Source: CAZFUY01 sp964522445 | Lineage (GTDB): Bacteria > Pseudomonadota > Gammaproteobacteria > SZUA-229 | Assembly (NCBI GenBank): GCA_964522445.1 | Contig: CAZFUY010000062.1 | Span: forward strand, 1 to 18,161 | Direction: 5' to 3' | Length of the DNA stretch: 18,161 bases | Shown here: piece after piece, positions 1 to 7,055 of the stretch | Numbering within the stretch: position 1 is the stretch's first letter | How the letters are laid out: every line of letters begins with the position of its first letter | The notes under the pieces: model-generated | The model's input: the letters and a program-made list of their open reading frames with translations, nothing else | What the model was told of the DNA's origin: nothing | The model's database searches: none | Position numbers and translations under genes: made by a program

Positions 1-548
1 TAGTTATCTTTAGAAAGTTCAGAAAACAACTTCTGATAAATCTGTTTTCCAAGTTCTTCAGTAAGCTGCTTCTCAATCGAAGGTAATACTTCTTTTACTG
101 CATTACTAATAAGCAAATCAACAGTATCTTTTAATTCAATTTCTTTAATTCTAAAATCATTGGCTGTTGCTGTTGCAGTGATTTTTTCAGGCTCTTCATT
201 TGTTTTATTTATATCGGCTATGCTTTCAGCGATTTTATCAATGTCTTCTACATCAGTAATATCTTCAGAGATTTTATCTATGTCTTTTATATCAGCAATA
301 TCTTTAGAATTTTCATCTTCAGTAATATATTTATCAAATGTATTTTCTAATGGTATTTCTTCTATTTCCTGTATCAAATCATCATCAGTTACCTGAATCT
401 CTTCCTGAAATTCATCACTGTTATTAGTATCCAGTTCTTTGTCATCATCAAAATAACTGGCATCAAAATGATTTTCCATAGATGCATCACCCGGTTGAAT
501 AATGTGGGTGAGTATAGGAATGTCTTTATCGTGTTCCTGTGTTTCCAT
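1..548 (-). CDS. Unrecognised acidic protein, cut by the window edge
   Basis: An open frame runs from ATG at 548-546 leftward for 182 codons without a stop. The last two bases in the window read TA, so the stop could lie at the very edge or the protein may continue. The product is very rich in Asp and Glu, with no signal peptide or membrane segment. Residues about 79-113 hold a short repeated pattern of the type D-I-x-D-x-x-D-I-D-K-I. The last 40 or so residues change character to an amphipathic helix (around DLLISNAVKEVLPSIEKQL). It starts 6 bases after the holC stop, so it is probably the third gene of the pepA-holC operon. Its Shine-Dalgarno sequence is weak. An acidic low-complexity region followed by a short helical C-terminus could suggest a scaffold or adaptor, but I do not recognise the family and assign no function. 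Confidence 0.7.
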   Translation of the reverse strand, partial: METQEHDKDIPILTHIIQPGDASMENHFDASYFDDDKELDTNNSDEFQEEIQVTDDDLIQEIEEIPLENTFDKYITEDENSKDIADIKDIDKISEDITDVEDIDKIAESIADINKTNEEPEKITATATANDFRIKEIELKDTVDLLISNAVKEVLPSIEKQLTEELGKQIYQKLFSELSKDN

Positions 549-554
549 AATTAA

Positions 555-980
555 TTACTTTATTTCATGGTGCTGTAATTCAAAACCAGAATCTTTGTAA
601 AATTTATAGTGTTGCCGCCCTATTTGTTTGCGAGCGGGTTCCTGATTAAGAATTTCTGCAATTTGTTCAAACTGATTATTTTCAGCAATGGTTGATGAGA
701 TATTAATTAGTAACTGAAAGTCATCGGTTGCTTCAGCTTCATGGCTAATTAAAATAGCCTGCTCTTCACTGTTCATTGTGCCTGAAACAGCATGAGGTAG
801 AAAATTATCTTTTTTAAATAACCAGAGCAGGTCATCTATCATTCGGCTTTCATCAGCGTTATCTGTTTTGATTAAAATTCGATTCCCCTGTTGATAGGCT
901 TTTTCTGCCAGCCGGCAGGCAAAATTCTGCAGTTCTTTTTGATTTTCATCAGGCAGGATATAAAAGTCTACTCTGGGCAT
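555..980 (-). CDS. holC: DNA polymerase III chi subunit
   Basis: The 141-residue product matches the chi subunit in size (147 in E. coli) and in features. It opens MPRVDFYIL, followed by an Ala/Lys-rich helix (CRLAEKAYQQGNRILI) and the LLWLFKKDNFLPHA region seen in HolC. Chi joins psi in the clamp-loader complex and contacts single-strand binding protein, linking the replicase to SSB-coated DNA in the cytoplasm. The pair pepA then holC is common in gammaproteobacteria and supports the call. The start lies 2 bases after the pepA stop, so translation is probably coupled. No key region appears to be missing. Confidence 0.88.
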   Translation of the reverse strand: MPRVDFYILPDENQKELQNFACRLAEKAYQQGNRILIKTDNADESRMIDDLLWLFKKDNFLPHAVSGTMNSEEQAILISHEAEATDDFQLLINISSTIAENNQFEQIAEILNQEPARKQIGRQHYKFYKDSGFELQHHEIK

Positions 981-982
981 TT

Positions 983-2491
983 TTATTGCTTTATTCCCAT
1001 GTCTTCCATTCGGTCAAAAATGTATTGCATTAATAAAGGTACGGGTCGTCCCGTAGCGCCTTTGTGTTTACCTGACTTCCAGGCAACGCCTGCAATATCA
1101 AGATGAGCCCAGTGATATTTTTTAGTAAAACGAGAAAGGAAACAGGCTGCAGTAATAGTGCCGGCTTCCTTGCCGCCAATGTTTGCTATATCTGCAAAGT
1201 TGCTATCCAGTTGTTGCTGATAATCTTCCCAGAGTGGCAGCTCCCAGCAACGATCGCCCGATGTGTTGCCAGCATTTAATAAGTCATTAATTAATGGGTT
1301 ATGATTGCCCAGTAAACCTGCTGGGTGTCCGCCGAGTGCCACAATACATGCGCCGGTTAGTGTAGCGACATCAATAACAGTATCGGGATCAAATTTTTGT
1401 GCGTAAGTTAATGCATCGCATAAAATTAATCGGCCTTCTGCATCTGTGTTTAGAATTTCAATAGTTGTGCCAGACATGCTGGTAACAATATCCCCCGGTT
1501 TTGTTGCCAAACCATCGGGTAAGTTTTCAGTTGCAGGAACAATAGCAACGACATTAATGGGTAATTGCAAATCAGCACAGGCGCTAATAGTGCCAATAAC
1601 GCTGGCAGCACCACACATATCGTATTTCATTTCATCCATGGCAGCCCCTGGTTTTAAGCTAATACCACCGGAGTCAAAGGTGACACCTTTACCCACGAAC
1701 ACAAATGGTTTCATGGATTTATTTGCGCCTTTGTATTCCATGGTAATTAGTTTTGCGGGCTGGCGGCTACCACGGCTAACAGATAAAAATGCACCCATGC
1801 CCTGCTTTTCTATATCGGCTTCTTCAAGAATATGGGTCGTAAAGTTGCGATGGGTTTTTTGTAAAGCATTTGCCTGTTCGGCTAAATAAGTGGGTGTACA
1901 TATATTGGCTGGTAAATTAGCCAGATCTTTGGCCAATGTTGTGCCAGATGCTATCGCCATACCATTGCGTACCGCTTGTTCTCCTTCAGGTAATTCGCGG
2001 CGGCTGGGTACGCCAAATACAACGCGACGTAAAGGACGGCGAGAGCCTTCTTTTTTAGTTTTTAACTGATCAAAGTGATAAAGTGCATTTTCTGTAGCCT
2101 GTATTGCGTGGCTTACTTTCCATGCTGAATCACAGTTTTTTACATTTAATTCTGTAATGCAGGAAAAAACTTCAGTAGCCCCGCGATCATCCAGAAAAGT
2201 AGCCACAATATTATTGGCTTTATGAAATGCATTGGTGTTGAAATGTTTTTCGCGACCACAACCAATTAATAAAATTCTATCACATAATGTATTGGGTACA
2301 TTGTGCAATAGCAGTGTCTGCCCCAGTTTGCCTTCACATTCACCTCGGCGAATCAGGTTGGCGATATAACCACCGCTGGCATCATCCAGAAGTTGTGCAG
2401 AATGAGATAATTTTCGTGAATCAAAAACGCCGACGGCTACGCAAGAGGTGCGTTGTTTCTCGGGGCTACCGCTTTTTACAGAGAATTCCAT
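983..2491 (-). CDS. pepA: Leucyl aminopeptidase, M17 family
   Basis: The 502-residue product is the usual length for PepA. The M17 signature NTDAEGRL is at residues 349-356. By position, the two-zinc and catalytic residues are K268, D273, K280, D291, D350, E352 and R354, all present. The enzyme removes N-terminal amino acids from peptides in the cytoplasm as a hexamer. In E. coli the same protein also binds DNA, acting as an accessory factor in Xer recombination at plasmid cer sites and as a repressor of carAB; whether that applies here is unknown. The start at 2491 is supported by TTGGAG about 7 bases upstream on the minus strand. It is the first gene of an operon with holC and an acidic protein, divergent from lptF. 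Confidence 0.95.
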   Translation of the reverse strand: MEFSVKSGSPEKQRTSCVAVGVFDSRKLSHSAQLLDDASGGYIANLIRRGECEGKLGQTLLLHNVPNTLCDRILLIGCGREKHFNTNAFHKANNIVATFLDDRGATEVFSCITELNVKNCDSAWKVSHAIQATENALYHFDQLKTKKEGSRRPLRRVVFGVPSRRELPEGEQAVRNGMAIASGTTLAKDLANLPANICTPTYLAEQANALQKTHRNFTTHILEEADIEKQGMGAFLSVSRGSRQPAKLITMEYKGANKSMKPFVFVGKGVTFDSGGISLKPGAAMDEMKYDMCGAASVIGTISACADLQLPINVVAIVPATENLPDGLATKPGDIVTSMSGTTIEILNTDAEGRLILCDALTYAQKFDPDTVIDVATLTGACIVALGGHPAGLLGNHNPLINDLLNAGNTSGDRCWELPLWEDYQQQLDSNFADIANIGGKEAGTITAACFLSRFTKKYHWAHLDIAGVAWKSGKHKGATGRPVPLLMQYIFDRMEDMGIKQ

Positions 2492-2519
2492 ATTGGCTCC
2501 AATATTGGGATATCATTTG

Positions 2520-2557
2520 GTAACTACTGTTTTTATTACTCTTGTGGAGTAGTTACA
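2520..2557. promoter_or_regulatory. Inverted repeat in the pepA-lptF divergent region
   Basis: GTAACTACT (2520-2528) and AGTAGTTAC (2548-2556) form a perfect 9-bp inverted repeat separated by 19 bases. It lies 29-65 bases upstream of the pepA start, where a promoter or operator would be expected. The half-site centres are about 28 bp apart, near three helical turns, which would suit a dimeric or paired regulator, but no regulator is identified. I did not find a convincing -35/-10 pair in the 227-bp gap, although TATAAT reads on the minus strand at 2594-2589. Confidence 0.4.
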
Positions 2558-2718
2558 TTATTTAAGAGTTATGTCTGCTGTGAATTTTATTATAAAGGTG
2601 GGTAGAATAGACAGCCTGACATGAAAAAAATTGCTTAAATCAGCGTAAAATATGTATTTTCGTGACAAATAACTAAAATAATCAAGGTTCGAGCCTTAAC
2701 TGACCCGTTGAAAATAGA

Positions 2719-3834
2719 ATGCTTAAGCGTTATCTCAGTATTATAGATCGTTATATTTCCAAAGAACTATTGTTTACCTGGTTGGCAACAACTCTGGTTT
2801 TAATGCTAATTTTACTTAGTAGTGCGCTGGCAAGCTTATTGGGAAAATCGGCTGATGGTGTTTTACCTAGTGATGCAATATTGCCGTTATTGGCAATTAC
2901 GGCTGCAAGGTATTTTATTTTATTAATTCCCCTGAGCCTTTATCTAAGTGTTCTGCTTACGTTTAGTCGTTTATATAAAGACAATGAAATGTCCGCTCTG
3001 GGTGCCTGTGGTATCGGCATGTGGCGCTTGTACAAACCCCTGTTGATTATAGTTATTCCCATATCTTTATTTATTTTATCAATGACGCTTTATGTTATGC
3101 CGTGGATATTCCAGCAGGGACAAATTATTAAATCTGATATAGAAAGTCGATCTGAATTAACGGGGTTGATTGCTGGGCGTTTTAATCAGTCTCATGATGG
3201 TGATGCCATTATGTTTCTAGAGCGTCAGTCCAGTGATGGAAAAAATATGGAAAATGTTTTTTTACATCAGAATATGAAAAATACATCAAATATTGAAACG
3301 GCTTCACTGGCCAGACGTTACAAAGATGAAAAAGGGCGTAAGTTTATTTTATTTATAAACGGCCAGCATTATGAAGGTAAGCCTGGGCAGGCAGATTACC
3401 AGATTACAGAATATGAAAAGCATGGAATGTATGTACCCGATTCTGAATCAAACTATCAAATAACCCAGAGGAATGCGTTATTAACAGCTGATTTATGGAA
3501 TTCAGATTCTGCTGTATATAAAGCTGAACTTCAGTGGCGTATATCTGTTCCTCTGGCAACATTATTGCTGGCTATTCTAGCTTTACCGCTTAGCTATACC
3601 ACGCCCCGAAAAGGGCGTTATTCAAAACTGGCTTTAGCTATTCTTGTTTATTTTGTTTATTCTAATTTACTGGGTGTTGGTCAAACCTGGGTAGAGCAGC
3701 AAAAAGTTCCCGGCTGGCTGGGCATGTGGTGGGTTCATATTTTTGGACTTATATTAATAATTTACTGGTTGCTCAAACGTAATGGTGGTATTCGAGGTTT
3801 ATTTATTCGGTTTAAAGAGACAAAAGCGATATGA
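2719..3834 (+). CDS. lptF: LPS export ABC transporter permease LptF
   Basis: The 371-residue product belongs to the YjgP/YjgQ family and has its usual layout. There are membrane helices near the N-terminus (after the typical opening IDRYISKELLFTW) and at about residues 60-80 and 100-125. A periplasmic jellyroll-like domain covers roughly residues 130-265, and further helices follow near the C-terminus, including LATLLLAILALPLSY. LptF pairs with LptG in the inner membrane. With the ATPase LptB they extract lipopolysaccharide and pass it to LptC/LptA for transport to the cell surface. Its stop overlaps the lptG start by ATGA. The Shine-Dalgarno sequence upstream of ATG 2719 is weak. The call as F rather than G rests on gene order and N-terminal similarity. 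Confidence 0.92.
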   Translation: MLKRYLSIIDRYISKELLFTWLATTLVLMLILLSSALASLLGKSADGVLPSDAILPLLAITAARYFILLIPLSLYLSVLLTFSRLYKDNEMSALGACGIGMWRLYKPLLIIVIPISLFILSMTLYVMPWIFQQGQIIKSDIESRSELTGLIAGRFNQSHDGDAIMFLERQSSDGKNMENVFLHQNMKNTSNIETASLARRYKDEKGRKFILFINGQHYEGKPGQADYQITEYEKHGMYVPDSESNYQITQRNALLTADLWNSDSAVYKAELQWRISVPLATLLLAILALPLSYTTPRKGRYSKLALAILVYFVYSNLLGVGQTWVEQQKVPGWLGMWWVHIFGLILIIYWLLKRNGGIRGLFIRFKETKAI

Positions 3835-4895
3835 CTATTATTGATCGCTATATAGCAAGAAACATTATTATGGGCACTCTAATGGCGTTATTTGTGTTGA
3901 GTGGTCTACTGGCTTTTGTTGATTTTGTATCAGAGCTGAGCAAGGTGGGGCGAGGGCAGTATGGCCTTGTTGATGCAATTTATTATGTTGTATTAAGTCT
4001 ACCTAAACGTATTTATGAAATATTTCCCACATCTGTTTTATTGGGTAGTTTATTAAGTCTTGGTGCTCTGGCAGGCAATAGTGAGTTAACGGTTATGCGA
4101 GCATCGGGCGTGTCGATTATGCGCATTATGCGCTCTGTATTACAGGCAGGTCTTATTTTAGTTTTGTTTGTTGCGTTAGTGGGTGAAGTTTTAGTGCCGT
4201 CCAGTGAGCGAAAAGCACAGGCAATTAAAGCAGCTGGTTTGCAGCAAAATCTTTCTCTGGGTGGACAACACGGTTTCTGGTTAAGAGATGGAATGCGCTA
4301 TATGCATGTAGGGCAGGTGTACCCTGATTTATATTTAGAGAATCTGAAAATTTATGAATTAGATGAGAATAAAAAATTAAAACGCACAACGCATGCTAAT
4401 TCGGCTCAATTTATTAATAACACATGGAAACTAAGAGACATTCAACGAAGTAGTATTACACCTGCGGGGGTAGTAAGTGATTCGCTTGCAATACTTGAAT
4501 GGCCAGGTTTGCTAAATCCTGATTTATTTAATGTGCTTAGTATCCTGCCCGGTAATATGTCTGCAATAGACCTGTATCATTACAGTAATTATTTACAGGA
4601 TAATAAACTGGATGCCAGTCAGTATCGTTTAGCATTCTGGATAAAAGTTATCACGCCCTTAACCAGTCTGGTTATGTTATTAATTGCATTGCCATTTGTT
4701 TTTGGTTCACAACGTAGTGGTGGTTCTGGTAATAGAGTTTTAGTTGGTCTGTTATTAGGTATTGGATTTTTTATGTTAAATCGCACCATGAATCATTTGG
4801 GGCAGGTTTATGGTATTCATCCTTTGCTGAGTGCGACATTACCTGTAGTGTTAGTTGCAATTGCAGGCATGATGGCAATTAGACGGGTTCATTGA
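3831..4895 (+). CDS. lptG: LPS export ABC transporter permease LptG
   Basis: The 354-residue product (E. coli LptG 360) is the second half of the LptFG permease. It opens with MTIIDRYIARNIIMGTLMAL, a typical LptG start. A coupling region LSLGALAGNSELTVMRASGVS is followed by a second membrane helix, then a periplasmic domain (about residues 125-260) containing HGFWLRDGMRYMHVG. C-terminal helices include TPLTSLVMLLIALPFVFG and the LNRTMNHLGQVYG stretch. ATG 3831 lies inside the lptF stop, so the two are translationally coupled and made in equal amounts, as expected for a heterodimer. A weak hairpin (AAATCAC 4899-4905 with GTGATTT 4923-4929) and then the large inverted repeat at 4942-5017 follow and may end the transcript. 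Confidence 0.94.
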   Translation: MTIIDRYIARNIIMGTLMALFVLSGLLAFVDFVSELSKVGRGQYGLVDAIYYVVLSLPKRIYEIFPTSVLLGSLLSLGALAGNSELTVMRASGVSIMRIMRSVLQAGLILVLFVALVGEVLVPSSERKAQAIKAAGLQQNLSLGGQHGFWLRDGMRYMHVGQVYPDLYLENLKIYELDENKKLKRTTHANSAQFINNTWKLRDIQRSSITPAGVVSDSLAILEWPGLLNPDLFNVLSILPGNMSAIDLYHYSNYLQDNKLDASQYRLAFWIKVITPLTSLVMLLIALPFVFGSQRSGGSGNRVLVGLLLGIGFFMLNRTMNHLGQVYGIHPLLSATLPVVLVAIAGMMAIRRVH

Positions 4896-4941
4896 AAAAA
4901 ATCACTAATTGTTAGTCGCGCGGTGATTTAATATAACTTGC

Positions 4942-5017
4942 TTTGTCATCCCGAGCGCAGCCGAGGGATCTTACTGCCCGGCTAATAAGATCTCTCGGCT
5001 GCGCTCGGGATGACAAA
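4942..5017. repeat. Palindromic intergenic repeat (TGTCATCCCGAGCGCAGC type)
   Basis: Two 32-base arms (4942-4973 and 4986-5017) are reverse complements with a single mismatch, around a 12-base loop. The arm ends with TTTGTCATCCCGAGCGCAGC. Motifs of this kind are scattered between genes in many bacterial genomes. It sits between the convergent genes lptG and the RDD protein, so a transcript from either side would fold into a very long hairpin, and it probably serves as a bidirectional terminator or mRNA 3' end. It carries no gene. A single-arm remnant of the same kind (GGGATGACAAA) is at 7678-7688. Confidence 0.85.
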
Positions 5018-5054
5018 CAGAAAGAATAAGCCCCGCTCTTTGAAGACCTGAGAC

Positions 5055-5528
5055 CTACAATTTTTTAGGCAGTTGTATAAGTTTTGTCGCTGACAATATG
5101 TCATGCCAGGTTCTTTTTTTCTTATCAAATAATGACCATATAAATCCCATACTCGCTATTAGCCAGGAAACAATGGCGACTAAAAAACGAATTGCAGCCT
5201 GTTTCCAGCTAATATTTTCATTATCTATTGTTGTTAATTGAATTTTCCATGTTTTCATTCCCAAAGTTTGACCACCGTGAACCCAGAACCAGCCAAAAAA
5301 CAAATAACTGGCACATAGTAGAGCACTGAGAATAATTAACTGAGATGTAAAATAAAAAGGATGTTCTTCTGTAATTGCATTGCCGTTATTTAAGGCAAAA
5401 GTCATGATTCCTGCTACCAGCACACCTATAGCAAAAAGTAATGCGGTTAATAATAAAAGGTCATAAGCAATAGCAAATAATCTTTTGACTAATGTCACAG
5501 GGGGGTATTTTGAAATGCTCTCGTTCAT
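5055..5528 (-). CDS. RDD family membrane protein
   Basis: The 157-residue protein has three hydrophobic segments (about residues 17-43, 62-84 and 112-134). It shows RDD-family hallmarks: an Arg and an Asp within the first helix region (KRLFAIAYD), GQTLGMK before the middle loop (86-92), and TWHDILSATKLI (140-151) near the C-terminus. It sits in the inner membrane. RDD proteins are poorly understood; some are linked to transport, so no substrate is given. ATG 5528 has no Shine-Dalgarno sequence. A perfect TATAAT lies on the minus strand at 5557-5552, which would give a very short leader, although a good -35 is missing. RDD genes are often found near lptFG-pepA in gammaproteobacteria, but a functional link is not established. 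Confidence 0.85.
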   Translation of the reverse strand: MNESISKYPPVTLVKRLFAIAYDLLLLTALLFAIGVLVAGIMTFALNNGNAITEEHPFYFTSQLIILSALLCASYLFFGWFWVHGGQTLGMKTWKIQLTTIDNENISWKQAAIRFLVAIVSWLIASMGFIWSLFDKKKRTWHDILSATKLIQLPKKL

Positions 5529-5712
5529 TTGGGCTAGATATCTGCCATAAGATTATAAAGTGTAAAGTTTATCTTAAAGCATAATGTGCTGCATCTTTCG
5601 TAAGAGTTATTAATAATAATGTGAGGCGGTTCAGGAGGATTTCTTGTTTTCAGCCTTATTTGATCTAGACTCATTAACAATATCAGCTAAATACCATATT
5701 ACTGGAGGTTTT

Positions 5713-6873
5713 ATGTTTAAACAAAGTCTTATCTCAGCAGGTTTATTATGTGCCGTAGCAACAACTGCATCAGCTGCTCCTTACGGTTTTTTTGATGCAA
5801 GATCAGTTGCTATGGGTAATGTTAGTGTGGCGACAGGGAATCTGGCAACAGCAGCACTTTCAAACCCTGCTATGTTGTCAGTCAATGAATCTAAAGATTC
5901 TTTTGCTTTATTAATTCCTGCCTTTGGTGTGCAGGCTATTGATAATGGCGGCATGATAGATGTACTGGATGAGTATCAGGGGCTTGTTGATCAATATAAT
6001 GCAGCGTCTGGAAATACTGCTTTACAGATAAGCCTTGTAAATCAGATGAATACTTTATTACCAGAGTTTAATAATACCAATGTTGCAGCTTTATTATCGG
6101 CCAATGCAGTGCTTGCATATGCAGGCGATAGTTTTTCAATGGCTGGATTTTATCGTGGTACTGGGCAGGCAAGTATAAATATAAATTCAGTTGCGGGTAC
6201 AGGTTCTACATTGCCTGTAGGTACATTGAATGCTTATGGTTATTCAGCACAGGAAATTGGTGTTTCACTGGCCACAAAAATATCAGTAGCCGGTATGGAT
6301 CTATCTGTAGGCGTAACACCTAAAACAGTACAGGTCGATTCAATTCGTTATAGCGCAAACTTTAATACAGTTGATACAGCGGATGTTCTTTCTGATGCAA
6401 CAGAAACAGATCTGGGAAGCTTTACGACATTTGATGCGGGTGTTGCACTTCAATTGAGTGATTCAGTTACTTTTGGTCTGGTTGCAAAAAATATTTTAGA
6501 GGAAACTTTAGTTTCAGGAACAGAAACCTATATATTTGATACACAATTACGTGTGGGTGCGGCTTATCATAATGAGTTCATAACAATTGCAGCAGATATG
6601 GATTTAACAGAAACTGAAGGTTCAAAAACAACAGATCCACTATTAATAACTGAAACAGGATCAAAAATGGTGGCATTAGGCGTTGAATTTGATATGGGGG
6701 ATATTGTACAGCTTCGTGTGGGTTATCAAACTAATCAGGCAAGTGGTTCAACAGAACCTGATTTATTATCCGCAGGCATCGGTTTATGGTTAGGTTTTCA
6801 TTTAGATGCGGCAGTTGTTGTTGGTGATGATTCATCATTAGGTGCATTTGTACAAACAGGATTTCGTTTTTAA
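5713..6873 (+). CDS. TraF/FadL-like outer-membrane beta-barrel protein
   Basis: From ATG 5713 the product is 386 residues. It has a clear signal peptide ending in TTASA before APYGF (cleavage after about residue 21). The mature start (DARSVAMGNVSVATGNLA, then SNPAML) resembles the family annotated as conjugal transfer TraF (TraF_2) and the FadL-like barrels. Alternating strands fill the rest, and the chain ends in GFRF with a terminal Phe, as outer-membrane barrels do. GGAGG at 5704-5708 supports this start. An in-frame TTG at 5644, also preceded by AGGAGG (5633-5638), would place 23 extra residues before the signal peptide and is less likely. There are no conjugation genes nearby, so the TraF name probably reflects ancestry only. 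A role in uptake of a hydrophobic compound is possible but unproven. Confidence 0.8.
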   Translation: MFKQSLISAGLLCAVATTASAAPYGFFDARSVAMGNVSVATGNLATAALSNPAMLSVNESKDSFALLIPAFGVQAIDNGGMIDVLDEYQGLVDQYNAASGNTALQISLVNQMNTLLPEFNNTNVAALLSANAVLAYAGDSFSMAGFYRGTGQASININSVAGTGSTLPVGTLNAYGYSAQEIGVSLATKISVAGMDLSVGVTPKTVQVDSIRYSANFNTVDTADVLSDATETDLGSFTTFDAGVALQLSDSVTFGLVAKNILEETLVSGTETYIFDTQLRVGAAYHNEFITIAADMDLTETEGSKTTDPLLITETGSKMVALGVEFDMGDIVQLRVGYQTNQASGSTEPDLLSAGIGLWLGFHLDAAVVVGDDSSLGAFVQTGFRF

Positions 6874-6903
6874 TTTAAAAAAACAAAATTGTGTTTAAAA
6901 ATT

Positions 6904-6932
6904 AAAACCTGGACCTTGTTCCAGGTTTTTTT
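6904..6932 (+). terminator. Rho-independent terminator after the beta-barrel gene
   Basis: AAAACCTGGA (6904-6913) pairs perfectly with TCCAGGTTTT (6920-6929) around a six-base loop, and the T run continues to 6932. It lies 30 bases after the stop of the beta-barrel gene, so that gene is probably transcribed alone. Confidence 0.88.
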
Positions 6933-6994
6933 ACGTAATTCACAAAAAAAACTTAAAAAGATTAAAAAAAAGTACAAATAAGTGCTTGATTTAT

Positions 6995-7022
6995 TTGTAA
7001 AACAGAAAATAAGAATTATAAT
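6995..7022 (+). promoter_or_regulatory. Sigma-70 type promoter for the H1-like gene
   Basis: TTGTAA (6995-7000) and a perfect TATAAT (7017-7022) are 16 bases apart in a very A/T-rich stretch. Transcription would begin near 7029, leaving a leader of about 27 bases that contains AGAGGAAG ahead of the ATG at 7056. The upstream terminator at 6904-6932 isolates this promoter from the previous gene. Confidence 0.5.
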
Positions 7023-7055
7023 CCTGTCATCAACACCAATAAGAGGAAGTAACGC

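Noticed and set aside
160..396. Plus-strand Ser/Ile-rich open frame
   Set aside because: It lies opposite the Asp/Glu-rich minus-strand gene, whose repeated GAT/GAA codons create it. There is no ribosome binding site.
1446..1889. Plus-strand open frame of 147 codons inside pepA
   Set aside because: It is antisense to the conserved catalytic core of PepA and has no independent coding features.
5713..6873. TraF-like gene as evidence for an integrated conjugative element
   Set aside because: No other transfer, relaxase or integration gene is present. Its neighbours are core genes.
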